From Medicago truncatula (lineage: Eukaryota > Streptophyta > Magnoliopsida > Fabales > Fabaceae), in NCBI RefSeq assembly GCF_003473485.1, contig NC_053042.1, positions 34,066,762 to 34,130,761 of the forward strand: a stretch of 64,000 nt of DNA. Direction: 5' to 3'. The first letter of the stretch is position 1, and each line of letters opens with the position of its first letter. The notes beneath the pieces were generated by a model that saw only the letters and a program-made list of their open reading frames with translations, did not search any database and was not told the origin of the DNA. The translations under genes and the position numbers were made by a program. Below are positions 10,635 through 21,605 of the stretch, one piece after another.

Positions 10635-11011
10635 GGGTTAATAGTGTTTTACCCCCTTGTAATATAGGTCATTTTCGGTTTTCCATCCTATAAAATTTTT
10701 TGTTTGGTTTTCGACCTTGTAATTTGAAGATTTATGGTTTTGGACCTTTATGAATTTTGACAGTACAAAATCGACGATATGGCAGGAGGCTAAACCAAAA
10801 TTTGCTCAAATTAACAGAGGGTAAACCGAAATTTGCTCAAATCACAGGGGGGGTAAACCAAAATTTTCTCAAATGACAAGAGGCGAAATTTGCCATGAAT
10901 TTTCAAAACCAAAAAATCTTCAATTTACAAGGACGAAAACCAAACAAAAAAATTTACAGGGTAGGAATCAAAAATGACCTATATTACAGGGAGGTAAAGC
11001 ACTATTAACTC
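10635..11011. mobile_element. Mutator-like MITE with 9-bp target duplication
   Basis: A 377-bp element with long terminal inverted repeats: it starts GGGTTAATAGTGTTTTACC and ends with the imperfect complement, CACTATTAACTC. It is flanked by TAATTAGAA at 10626-10634 and 11012-11020. The matching positions near base 20 and base 15990 in the sister units lack the insert, so it is young relative to the duplications. No coding capacity. The 9-bp target duplication points to the Mutator superfamily. Confidence 0.88.
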
Positions 11012-11384
11012 TAATTAGAATAACTAAAAAGTGGGTCCGAAATCTCCCTGAAGTCTCTCATATTCTCTTTTTAAATAGAAGTTGAAGTGTATAATAAATA
11101 TTGGCAAGGGTATCTCTTATCAACGTTATCAAAGGGTTATTCAGTGGAGGTATTCAATTTCACCTAACCTCGTAATTCCTGTCTTGTATATGCATCTCTG
11201 ATTTTTATGTTATTTTCTACCATAGTTGTTTAATTTTTTTTTCTTAGATTAAACCTTGTATTATTCAAAGAATTTCTTAATACACAAGATGCAATGAATC
11301 CATCTATATATACCTTTGCAATTGTATCATAGTTGATTCGTCCTTGTAAATTGAAGATTCAAATCAACCTTTCATAGGAACTGT

Positions 11385-11575
11385 GAACACTCAAATCAAC
11401 CTTTCTTCCAATAGGTATGCCATCCATGTTTACTTTGACAAACGGGTATTTCCTGAGGTGTTTTTTTTCTTTGATATTAATGTTGCTATCATCGTTGCAA
11501 CAAACACAAGTGTCTCTGCCATTACAATTAGGATTTTTAGTTCCAGCTGTGCCATATTTTGTTAAATATTTACTT
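11385..11575 (-). pseudogene. broken defensin-like / Aux/IAA fragment, copy 2
   Basis: The signal peptide is missing, replaced by unrelated sequence after 11575, and the cysteine-rich frame contains a stop and lost cysteines. The Aux/IAA frame is still readable as [17 protein letters not shown] but becomes scrambled after HSSY by a small internal duplication of GGTTGATTTGA. No product is expected. Confidence 0.7.
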
Positions 11576-12151
11576 TAGGCTCGTATGGGCTCCTCTGCTG
11601 TTGTCACACTGCTTGATGAGCTAAGGTTTATAAGTTTATTGAAATATATTCCCTAAAAAAAAAAATTATTAAAATATGTATGCATGAATACTCACTGCTA
11701 ATTTAGTGTGAACTGCGAGTGTTATGGTTATTTACACGTTTCTGGTTTTAGTCTTGTCCAAATTTGATTAACCATAAGTATAAATTAATATTAATCATAC
11801 TTCTGTATAACTGTGCCTATGATTGTTTGGTTTTGAAGTGTCGGGACACTTCAATTGGATATCAAGAGTTATTCGATTCCGAGTTTTTGGGTTGATAGTA
11901 GACCTACTCATAGTTGTTTATGATTTATCAATTTTCTGCCATATTGACCGCTGATTTAGTGTGAGTGTTATGGTTGTTACATGTTAGGTTTTGACGTAGT
12001 TGGAATTCCTTTTCTTATATAGTGATGTCAACGCATTTCAACTAATTAGTCTTTTATATCAAAATCAAGAGAACCTTATAGTTCTTTTATAACACTAATA
12101 TTTGCATGCTGGCAATCATTCTGCAGTGGCTCAGTGAGAAATACATATGAG

Positions 12152-13366
12152 ATGGAAGAAAACAATATATTGACAAATCTACCGGTCGATGTGTTGGAAT
12201 TGATGATTATGAACCGCTTGCCCCTTAAAGATTGGCTTGTATTAAGGGCAACCTGTCGTTCTTGTAGGAAAACAGTTTCTAATTTCATTGAAAACAAGCG
12301 TTGCTGCCATTCACCTGAACTGCCATTAGTTTTCCTGAAATCCAAAAAATCAAGGTTCCTTTATAGCTTGGGTACAAAAAGTTTACATCGCATTAGAACA
12401 CCACAATTAGGGCGCAATAATAGATGTCTTGGCTCAGTTGAAGGCTGGTTGATTGTGGGTGACTTTTCCGAAAAGGGTTTTGCGAAATTTTTCTTCTCAA
12501 ATCCAGTAACTGATGTTAGAATCACGATACCATCAAAGCTGCACTTGCCCTCTTCCGCAAAACGTGATGGAGAGTTACATGTGAGCAAAATGGTGGCCTC
12601 TTCCAAACCAAATTGTGATGGTTCTGATTGTTATTTAGTCGGTCTTTTGGGTGATCATTGTCATATTGCAATTTATAAACTTTTTGATAAGTCGTGGATT
12701 ATAGTTGAGCCAGATAAGGATTCAAGGACTTATTTTATAGATGTGGAAATTATTGGTACAAAATTGTATGTATGTGACGGGTCCTCAGATTCTATATTGG
12801 TTTATGATCTCAAAGACTCCATTAATGGACCTCCAAAGGCTAAAGTGTTGATTGAACTTCCAGAAATAATGGCACAAGAATCAATTATAATTAGAAGCCA
12901 GTGTAACATTATTCTAGCTAAAGATGAAGTGTTAAGAGAGATATACTTAATTTATATGTTTAGTAATGCAGAGGTTCAAAATCAACATGTTGTCTTTGAC
13001 CGCTTGAAAATATCCACATCATTTGTTAAGCCGCCTCAGATTAACATCTTTGAAGTCTTCAAGCTGGACATGGACAAGGATTCTATTGGATGGCAGAATG
13101 TGAAGCTGGAAGATAGGGTGTATTTTGTTAGTTGCTACAAGAGTATGGTTATGTCAAGGGATGTACTTAATTGCAATAAAGAGTTGAGGATTGGAGGGAA
13201 TAGCATTTATTTTGCTGTTACTTTTCCATGTCCTATAAATCCATGGTCAGGTTTAGAGTTGGGAATGTTTTGTTTGACTGATAGCAGCGTCAAATACTTT
13301 CCTGTGGAGACATCGAAGCATGGCGATGTCCCTTATCCTTTATGGTTTGTACCAAGTTTATGGTAA
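12152..13366 (+). CDS. F-box/DUF295 (KIB1-4 type) protein, tandem copy 2
   Basis: A 404-residue single-exon gene that aligns with copy 1 over its full length without gaps. ATG at 12152. F-box at residues 4-45 (LPVDVLELMIMNRLPLKDWL); the DUF295-like region follows, and the end reads YPLWFVPSLW. Differences from copy 1 include LVLRATCRSC, FSNPVTDVR, SSAKRDGELH and QESIIIRSQCN. Because both frames are intact despite many substitutions, selection has probably kept the gene coding. It would be an SCF substrate receptor with unknown target. The leader from the CAGTGGCTCAGTGAG block to the ATG is shared by all copies, which suggests similar promoters. Confidence 0.87.
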   Translation: MEENNILTNLPVDVLELMIMNRLPLKDWLVLRATCRSCRKTVSNFIENKRCCHSPELPLVFLKSKKSRFLYSLGTKSLHRIRTPQLGRNNRCLGSVEGWLIVGDFSEKGFAKFFFSNPVTDVRITIPSKLHLPSSAKRDGELHVSKMVASSKPNCDGSDCYLVGLLGDHCHIAIYKLFDKSWIIVEPDKDSRTYFIDVEIIGTKLYVCDGSSDSILVYDLKDSINGPPKAKVLIELPEIMAQESIIIRSQCNIILAKDEVLREIYLIYMFSNAEVQNQHVVFDRLKISTSFVKPPQINIFEVFKLDMDKDSIGWQNVKLEDRVYFVSCYKSMVMSRDVLNCNKELRIGGNSIYFAVTFPCPINPWSGLELGMFCLTDSSVKYFPVETSKHGDVPYPLWFVPSLW

Positions 13367-13423
13367 TTCCACTGTCTTGACACTTACATATGTTTTGATC
13401 CATTGCATGCCAATCTTCAATAA

Positions 13424-13500
13424 CAAATAATTGGGCTCAAGTTCTTGCATTTTGAGGCGTAAATATTTGAAAGCATCTTGGCCTTGACATAAAAATCTTA
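13424..13500 (-). repeat. inverted fragment of the F-box 3' flank
   Basis: After copy 2, the segment containing CAAGTTCTTGCATTTTGAGG is the reverse complement of the 3' flank that follows copies 1 and 3 in direct orientation (for example 19405-19470). This marks a local inversion with breakpoints near 13424 and 13500. Confidence 0.7.
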
Positions 13501-15160
13501 ACCATATATAAAATGGCAAATCAATGAACAACATAGTAGTATAGGAATCATATTCAAAATCTGAAACGTGCACTTTGCTTGCAAAAGAAGAAAACAGGGT
13601 CTCAAATGCTTAAACATATAAAAGAAGATAATGTAGAAAACAACAAATGGTTGTGATACGTTCTTTTTTGCTTTTCAAGGGATGTGATACATTCATTTAT
13701 TGTCGTCTAATACTATAAGTCTATAACATTCCCTTGATAAAAAACTTAAGTGTATTTTGTGAGACCCACTTATGCACTCATTTCAAGAGATCACCATTAA
13801 GAATGCATTCATTTATTGTGCATCTTCAAAATTTTCATTAACTGTGTCCTCCATATCCACATCTTGTATTTGTGCATCTTCAAAATTTTCATTAATTGTG
13901 TCTTCCATATCCACATCTTGTATTTGTGCATCGTCAAAATTTTCATCAACTTCCACATTATCTGTGACCAAAGTGATATTATAATTTATGACATAACAAA
14001 TGTAAATATTTGATATATTCTACAAAAGCATTGGAGTTACCATATTCCGGTTCATAACTGATTGATTATCATGAGTTCCTTGAAAAGTTTATGCATTATT
14101 AAGATCTGGTAGTTAAATTAAATATGTAAGAATATTTATGACACAAAAAAAAAAATATCACAATATAATATTAAATAATAGTAATTGTTAAATAAGTGTA
14201 AAAGTATATAATTTTGTTTTCATCACTAACCAAGTGTTGGGTATATGTATGGTACTTGATTCTACTTCGTTGTCATGTATTCTTTGAAAGTGTGAATTTG
14301 AAAAATTCATAGCTATGAAAATTTGATTGGGCACGTTTGGCTCAACGATATCATTAGTGCATGATATTTCAACTTCATTTCCTTTTTCTTTTTCTTTTGA
14401 TAGTTTAAAATTTGATTGGTACTTGATTCTCTTTCATTGTTGTTTTGCTCATTGTCCATTCTCTGTTTTCTTTACCTTTCATAATCTGTCCTTACTTTCT
14501 GGTGATCCTCCCTCGATAGTTGACTTTTGCTATTTCCCATTTTTCTAGTAAGAACCGTCAAAATTAAAAGATTAATAATTAATAATGAAAGAGATTTCGT
14601 TTTTTGTTTTAAAGGGGTAATAATGAAACCTAAAAGTACCATGCATATATTTGATTTTTTTAACAAAAGAAGGCATGAATTTTTAATATTTTTTTATCAA
14701 TGTATGATTGTGGTATTTGTCCAAATAGCAACATCCATCATTGCTCCATTTAGGTGTGCTCTATTTACTCAATTTCAAGCCATAGATGTGTGACATGTCG
14801 CCAAAATAAATTTAAATGTTAAGATTAAATAGAATGTGGGAGCTAATGTAAAGGTGAGATCGTTCTGGGGCTATGCTACAACAACAACAACGAGGGAATT
14901 GGCCATTTGAAAATATTGGAGGTTATTATCAATGGTGGAGCGTCACAACTTGCATGTGAAGAGGACAACCATTGTTGACTAAACTAACTACACAAAAACT
15001 TGAGTGGGAAAACAAATATCGCATAGAAAACATAAAGGAGTTGAGTGATAGAGGGTTTCAATGTCATCATCGGCACCGACATTACATACGTTGTTGAAGC
15101 TATATTGCCTTTATTAAACAAATAATGATTTATTTAATAATTAAAAAAAAACACGGTTCT

Positions 15161-15162
<2 letters not shown>

Positions 15163-15221
<59 letters not shown>
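15163..15221. repeat. (AT)n microsatellite
   Basis: A run of about 29 AT units. It is absent from the sister position near 9710, so it expanded or was gained after the duplication. Confidence 0.9.
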
Positions 15222-15224
<3 letters not shown>

Positions 15225-15534
15225 ACGCTATTAATTTGTATAAGCAATTATAAACTAGTAAAGTCAAATAATCCATAAAATTAATGTAAAAAATTTAAAT
15301 CATAATCACTTATAAATCAGCAAAGTCAAATAATCCATAAAATTAATCGACTTTGATTAGTTGTAACATGAAAGAAAAAGAAAAAAACTTACAGGTTAAT
15401 TATGAATTCTGATGCAAAAGCTGAGAAAGGTTGAGAAAAACTAAACAATGCGGGAACGAACCATGAACTGTGAGAACCCTACTTATTTATATTTAATATT
15501 TAATATAATGCTAATGTATCTTTTTCTAAAATAT

Positions 15535-15710
15535 TTAAAGTCCAATCTTTAACATTATTTTTTGCTCATGTTTGTTACTAATATTTTTTTCAGGGATTTA
15601 AAGTACAATCTTTAACCTTATTTTTTACTCAGGTTTGTTATTAATCTTTTTTTAGAGGATTTAAAGTCCAATCTTTAACATTATTTTTTGCTCACGTTTG
15701 TTACATTTGT
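15535..15710. repeat. minisatellite, about three units of roughly 63 bp
   Basis: Same unit as at 10030-10360, with fewer copies. Confidence 0.75.
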
Positions 15711-16123
15711 TTTAATATTAAATTAAATTTATTCTTATCTATTTGTTACATGTGTTATTTTTATTTAAATTAAGGGTATTTTTGAAGAAAAAAAAATCCA
15801 ACCCAAAAGTGTTGAAACTTGAAAGGATAATTTTCTTTATATATAGTATAGATAAATAAATATTTGTGACTTTTAAATGTAACAAACTTAACAAACCATG
15901 TTTATGTTTTTTCAGTGACAGCAATAACAAATAAAACAAAGTTTAACACCAATAATATAACATGATTATATAGGAAAATTTGTTTAAGGTTATATTTAGA
16001 ATAACAAAAAAGTGGGTCGGAAATCTCCCTGAAGTCTCTCATATTCTCTTTTTAACAAAAAATTGATGTATAAAACAACTGGGTCTCTTTATAAATAGTG
16101 TGAAAGTTTAAGTGTATAATAAA

Positions 16124-17054
16124 AAGATTGGTGTTAGTCACACCTCAAAAAAACAAGTTACACCTAAATTTATTTAAAATTTTACAATAATATCAAAATT
16201 GTCATCTTCATGTAAATTTTTAAAAACTCATCTTTTATGATCATTCTGAACTCTTATCCCCTTTCATCCACAAATCACCATAGATGTACAATCTGAATCA
16301 ACATCTTTGTTATTGATCTGTACTATATTCATAAAGGTTAGTGAATTTCATGAATTTCATTTTTGATGAGTTTCTATTTGTTTATTGTTTGTTTTGGTAT
16401 GAGATATGTCTGTCAATTTGATTTTAATTGAGAGGTTAGTGTAAATTAAGTTTACGTGTATGTATATAAAACGGGTTAGTGTAGTTTACTTATGTAGGTT
16501 AATGTAAATTCAAGTTTACGTATGTTCAATTTAGGTTAGTGTAAATTCAGTTTACTTACGTTCAATCTAAGTTAATGTAAATTAAGTTTATTTATGTTCA
16601 ATTTAGGTTAATGTAAATTTAGTTTACGTATGTATATAAGAGGTTAGTGTAAATTCAATTTACGTTCAATTTAGGTTAATGTAAATTAAGTTTACTTATG
16701 TTTAATCTAGGTTAATGTAAATTAAGTTTACTTACTTTCAATCTAGGTTAATGTAAATTAAGTTTGTAAATTCAATTTACTTAAGTTCAATCTAGGTTAA
16801 TGTAAATTAAGTTTACTTATGTTTAATCTAGGTTAACGTAAATTCAGTTTACTTAGGTTCAATCTATGTTAATGTAAATTAAGTTTGTAAATTCAGTTTA
16901 CTTACGTTCAATCTAGGTTAATGTAAATTAAGTTTACTTATGTTTTATGTTAATGTAAATTTAGTTAATTTGAAATTTTTATTTTAGTTAAAGGGTATAT
17001 TAGTCATTCTGGGATGTAACTTGTTTTTTTTTTGGGTGTGACTAGCACCAGTCT
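16124..17054. mobile_element. inverted-repeat element with internal tandem array, 6-bp target duplication
   Basis: The ends are inverted repeats: AAGATTGGTGTTAGTCACAC on the left and GTGACTAGCACCAGTCT on the right, both continuing into ACAAGTTACA-type sequence. AATAAA flanks it on both sides (16118-16123 and 17055-17060). The sister units near base 150 and 11095 have uninterrupted GTATAATAAATATT-type sequence, which defines the empty site. No ORF. The interior is largely a tandem array, listed separately. Superfamily uncertain. Confidence 0.8.
16430..16970. repeat. tandem array of a 35-45 bp unit with paired GTAAA/TTTAC
   Basis: About a dozen imperfect units of the form GGTTAATGTAAATTAAGTTT followed by ACTTATGTTCAATCTA. 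Each unit has a quasi-palindrome, GTAAATT-A-AGTTTAC. Unit length varies by deletion. Confidence 0.8.
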
Positions 17055-17344
17055 AATAAATATTGACAAGGGTTTCTCTTATCAACATTATCAAAGGGTT
17101 ATTCAGCGGAGGTAATCAATTTGACCTAACCTCGTAATTCTTGTATATGCATCTCTGATTTTTATGTTATTTTCTACCATAGTTGTTTAATTTTTTTTTC
17201 TTAGATTAAACCTTGTATTATTCAAAGAATTTCTTAATACACAAGATACAATGAATCCATCTATATATACCTTTGCAATTGTATCATAGTTGATTCGTCC
17301 TTGTAAATTGAAGATTCAAATCAACCTTTCATAGGAACTGTGAA

Positions 17345-17575
17345 CACTCAAATCAACCTTTCTTCCAATAGGTATCCCATCCATATTTACTTTGACAAAC
17401 GCGGATTTCCTGAGGTGTCTTTTTCTTTGATATTAATGTCATTGCAACAAACACAAGTGTCTATACAATTACAATTAGGGTTTTTAGTTCCAGCTGTGCC
17501 ATATTTTGCTAAACATTTACTTTGGCAATCACTGTTTTCACAAGAGAAAGCTTCATTATAAACGATTTTCTTATC
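17345..17575 (-). pseudogene. broken defensin-like / Aux/IAA fragment, copy 3
   Basis: The start [11 protein letters not shown] is preserved, but a deletion removes the hydrophobic core, the serine run and the residues up to the first cysteine, and shifts the frame; translation then stops shortly after. The downstream cysteine-rich part and the Aux/IAA frame ([14 protein letters not shown]) are still recognisable. The deletion differs from that of copy 2, so the two copies decayed independently. Confidence 0.7.
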
Positions 17576-18112
17576 ATAGTTGTTTAAGGTTTATAAGTTT
17601 ATTGAAATACATTCCCTAAAAAAAAAATATTAAAATATGTATGCATGAATACTCACTGCTAATTTAGTGTGAACTGCGAGTGTTATGGTTATTTACACGT
17701 TTCTAGTTTTAGTCTTTTCCAAATTTGATTAACCATAAGTATAAATTAATATTAATCATACTTCTGTATAACTGTGCCTATGATTGTTTGGTTTTGAAGT
17801 GTCGGGACACTTCAATTGGATATCAAGAGTTATTCGATTCCGAGTTTTTGGGTTGATAGTAGACCTACTCATAGTTGTTTATGATTTATCAATTTTCTGC
17901 CATATTGACCGCTGATTTAGTGTGAGTGTTATGGTTGTTACATGTTAGGTTTTGACGTAGTTGGAATTCCTTTTCTTATATAGTGATGTTAACCCATTTC
18001 AACCAATTAGTCTTTTATATCAAAATCAAGAGAACCTTATAGTTCTTTTATAACACTAATATTTGCATGCTGGCAATCATTATGCAGTGGCTCAGTGAGA
18101 AATACATATGTG

Positions 18113-19345
18113 ATGGAAGAAAACAATATATTGACAAATCTACCGGTCGATGTGTTGGAATTGATGATTCTGAACCGCTTGCCCCTTAAAGATTGGCTTG
18201 GATTAAGGGCAACCTGTCGTTCTTGTAGGAAAACAGTTTCTAATTTCATTGAAAACAAGCGTTGCTGTCATTTACCTGAACTGCCATTAGTTTTCCTGAA
18301 ATCCAAAAAATCAAGGTTCCTTTATAGCTTGGGTACAAAAAGTGTACATCGCATTAGAACACCACAATTAGGGCGCAATAATAGATGTCTTGGCTCAGTT
18401 GAAGGCTGGTTGATTGTGGGTGACTTTTCCGAAAAGGGTTTTGCGAAATTTTTCTTCTCAAATCCAGTGAGTGATGTTAGAATCACGATACCATCAAAGC
18501 TGCACTTGCCCTCTTCCGCCCAATGTGGTGGAATGTTACATGTGACCAAAATGGTGGCCTCTTCCAAACCAAATTGTGACGGTTCTGATTGTTATTTAGT
18601 CGGTCTTTTGAGTGATGATGGTCTTTTGAGTGATGATTGTCACATTGCAATTTATAAACTTTTTGATAAGTCGTGGATTATAGTTGAGCCAGATAAGGAT
18701 TCAAGGACTTATTTTATGGATGTGGAAATTATTGGTACAAAATTGTATGTTAGTGACCGGTCCTCAGATTATGTATTCGTTTATGATCTCAAAGACTCCG
18801 TTAATGGACCTCCAAAGGCTAAAGTGTTGATTGAACTTCCAGAAATAATGGCACAAGAATCAAGTATAATTAGTAACCAGTGTAACATTTTTCTAGCTAA
18901 AGATGAAGTGTTAAGAGAGTTATACTTAATTTATATGTTCTGTAATGGAGAGGTTAAAGATCAACATGATGTCTTTGACCGTTTGAAAATATCCACATCA
19001 TTTGTTAAGCCGCCTCAAATTAACAACTTTGAAGTCTTCAAGCTGGACACTGACAAGGATTCTATTGGATGGCAGAATGTGAAGCTGGAAGATATAGTGT
19101 CTTTTGTTAGTGTCTACAAGAGTATGGTTATGTCAAGGAATGTACTTAATTGCAATAAAGAGTTGAGGATTAGAGGGAATAGCATTTATTTTGCTGTTAC
19201 TTTTCCATGTCCTATAAATCCATGGTCGGGTTTAGTGTTGGGGATGTTTTGTTTGACTAATAGCAGCATCAAATACTTTCCTGTGGAGACATCGAAGCAT
19301 GGTGATGTCCCTTGTCCTTTATGGTTTGTACCAAGTTTATGGTAA
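18113..19345 (+). CDS. F-box/DUF295 (KIB1-4 type) protein, tandem copy 3
   Basis: 410 residues, ATG at 18113. Architecture as in copies 1 and 2: F-box at residues 4-45, then a DUF295-like region, ending CPLWFVPSLW. The six extra residues come from an in-frame 18-bp tandem duplication near 18600-18640 that makes GLLSDDGLLSDD where the others have one GLLGDD. Other changes include VSDRSSDYVFVYDL and FCNGEVKDQHDV. The duplication lies just before the HIAIYKLFDKSW strand and could lengthen a loop of the predicted propeller. The frame is open throughout. The mobile element at 16124-17054 sits about 1.06 kb upstream of this copy only. Confidence 0.87.
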   Translation: MEENNILTNLPVDVLELMILNRLPLKDWLGLRATCRSCRKTVSNFIENKRCCHLPELPLVFLKSKKSRFLYSLGTKSVHRIRTPQLGRNNRCLGSVEGWLIVGDFSEKGFAKFFFSNPVSDVRITIPSKLHLPSSAQCGGMLHVTKMVASSKPNCDGSDCYLVGLLSDDGLLSDDCHIAIYKLFDKSWIIVEPDKDSRTYFMDVEIIGTKLYVSDRSSDYVFVYDLKDSVNGPPKAKVLIELPEIMAQESSIISNQCNIFLAKDEVLRELYLIYMFCNGEVKDQHDVFDRLKISTSFVKPPQINNFEVFKLDTDKDSIGWQNVKLEDIVSFVSVYKSMVMSRNVLNCNKELRIRGNSIYFAVTFPCPINPWSGLVLGMFCLTNSSIKYFPVETSKHGDVPCPLWFVPSLW

Positions 19346-19790
19346 TTCCACTGTCTTGACACTTACATATGTTTTGATCCATTGCAAGCCAATGGTGTCT
19401 TACAGATTTTTATGTCAAGGCCAAGATGCTTTAAAATATTTACGCCTCAAAATGCAAGAACTTGGAGATTCATGTCCACATTTGGCATAAGTTTTTTATT
19501 TTTATTTTATTGAAGTATGGATTGCAGCCTTTTATTTCTTTTTTTCTTTTCCATTTTGTTTAAAGAACTCTATTTATTATTTCTTTCTTCAAAGCATGCA
19601 GTGTTGATCCCATACAAAGGGATTTAGTCCAGGATTTTGGCTGTGTCCATATTGAAAGCATTGCTAATAGTTCTTTCTTTTTTGAATTTAGTAGTTTCAT
19701 ATTCTTCTGATGTTTTTCTTACCAATAACTAGAAGATTGCAACTACCAGAGATTTGTTAAGGTGGTCCCCCAAGTTGAGATCAATTCAAT
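19346..19790. other. 3' flank of F-box copy 3
   Basis: Non-coding. Parts at 19420-19720 are repeated at about 20793-21060. Confidence 0.6.
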
Positions 19791-20190
19791 CCTAGTATTT
19801 CTTACTAGACTGCAATACTTGTTTCGGGAAAAACATCACTAGTAAAATACAATACTCTAAGGTTAATATTAAAACAAGTTTTACCAAAGTAAACATGAAT
19901 TGGTAAAAAATTACTCTGGTGACAGAATAACAGATAATTCAGCACAAGTTGCATCAATTTAGGTCCTAACAAAATTTCCCTTTGATAACATTTCTGTCAC
20001 TGAACAAAGCCTCATAATCCCTAACATAAGACTAAAAATATGCACAAGATTTCCACTCTGAATGACCAAATAGAAACCAGTCAAGAACAACAAATTGATC
20101 TATGCTTGCTTGCTTGCAAAAGAAGAAAACAGGGTCTCAAATGCTTTAACATATAAAAAAAGGTAACTACAAGTCTACAACACCTAAGAT
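19790..20190. repeat. dispersed 3'-flank repeat 'R', copy 3
   Basis: Same segment as 3117-3480, followed on the minus strand by a G3BP-like terminal exon. Confidence 0.8.
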
Positions 20191-20306
20191 TGATACCAGT
20201 AACTGCATATAACCACCTCAAATCTCGATTGATGCATTAATATTTTTCAAAACATATTCCAATTGTGAACTAGGCTGAGCTAGATAATCATGGTCATGTC
20301 TCCCAA

Positions 20307-20792
20307 TCAGTTTTCGGCTTTTTTCTTTCCATTGTCCCTGCCACCAGAATCATGCCCCCTTGTATTATTTTCGCTGTCTCTCGATGATGATGCATGTGGC
20401 TTCGGAATCTGAAGCCGATTCGTGAATATTATGTTGTCCTTTCCTTTCTTTGATCCCTTGACCCTTTCACCAGAACCACACCCCCTTGTATTATCTAACT
20501 GCAACACTAACATTCATATCACAAAATTAAGAGAACATATAACATTCGATTTAAGGCTTTTCCACTGATAATTAATCAATGCCATATAATATAACTTAGT
20601 GTTTAAAATTTAGTTACTCTAATGATGTGGCAAACATAACCTCCAAATTCAGGAAAATATTATGGCAAACATTATAGTATACCGAAATAAATTAGAGGTA
20701 CTTACATTAGAACGGTCAGGTATCTGAGGAGGCTCCTCCTGAACAGCATCCATGTTTTCGGGGGTTGTATCATCAGCATTAGCAACACATGA
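20307..20792 (-). pseudogene. truncated G3BP-like gene, copy B: terminal exon and part of the preceding exon
   Basis: Terminal exon 20498-20307 (192 nt, same length as in the intact gene) follows TTGCAG and encodes LDNTRGCGSGERVKGSKKGK and a basic end KKKAEN-stop. The preceding exon survives only from the donor at about 20707 to 20792 (AVQEEPPQIPD-type residues) and then changes abruptly into F-box 3'-flank sequence. All NTF2-domain exons are absent. Confidence 0.7.
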
Positions 20793-21060
20793 TGCTTTAA
20801 ATTATTTACGCTTCAAAATGCAAGAACTTGGAGATTCATGTCCACATTTGGCATAAGTTTTTTTTTATTTCTTTTTTTATTTTCCATTTTGTTTAAAGGC
20901 CTCTATTTTTTATTTCTTTCTTGAAAGCATGCAGTTTTGATCCCATATATACAAAGGGATTTAGTCGAGGTTTGGCTGTGTCTATATTGAAAGCATTGCT
21001 AATAGTTCTTTCTTTATGAATTTAGTAGTTTCACATTCTTCTGCTATTTTCTTTACCTTG
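20793..21060. repeat. duplicated F-box 3' flank fused to G3BP-like exon
   Basis: Matches 19430-19720. The junction near 20793 lies inside what was a coding exon of copy B, so it records an illegitimate recombination event. Confidence 0.7.
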
Positions 21061-21605
21061 AACTATGTGATATTTGATTTAGGTACCTTGAACTTGATTC
21101 ATTTTCTTAATATATAAAATTTTTACGAGTGAAGTCTCATTCATGTGCTTGAGAAAAAAATAAAGATCTAATTTGGTCCTTAAAAATATAAATTCAACCT
21201 TTTTCTCTAGTAAAAATAAATTCTACACTTTTAATTTCTAAAAAAAGAAAAAAAAAACTTGTTTATTTCAATCTCTATCCAAAAACAGTTGTTTTTTATG
21301 TTGATATAAGATTTTGATCCCTAAAAATGGATTTACAATTCATATTTATCATTCTTCTTTATTTCTTCGTCTATCTTCAAATACTTCGTTCAAAGTCTTA
21401 TTGTACATATATAGAAAACCACCATAGGTTAAATACAAACAACATAGTATCATGGTTATTTACAAAAATGTTATTAAACATATGTTCTATTATATGTATC
21501 TTACAACAGAAACTCATTGATCTCCTGAGGCGTGGGAATTATGAATTGCACAATGCATCGCTATTATTACATTTTTCTGCAATTAAGGGAGACTAATCTA
21601 AAGCC

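Larger units (their letters stand above)
13760..15960. repeat. segmental duplication, partner of 8280-10500
   Basis: Carries the second copy of the hypothetical acidic-repeat coding pieces (minus strand; exon about 13971-13810 with a truncated third repeat, possible first exon from ATG 14540 reading MGNSKSQLSREDHQKVR) and the contracted minisatellite. No intact gene. Confidence 0.75.

Noticed and set aside
16430-16970. CRISPR-like array (regular short repeats with spacers)
   Set aside because: This is a plant nuclear sequence; units are directly adjacent and imperfect, without unique spacers, and lie within an inverted-repeat element.
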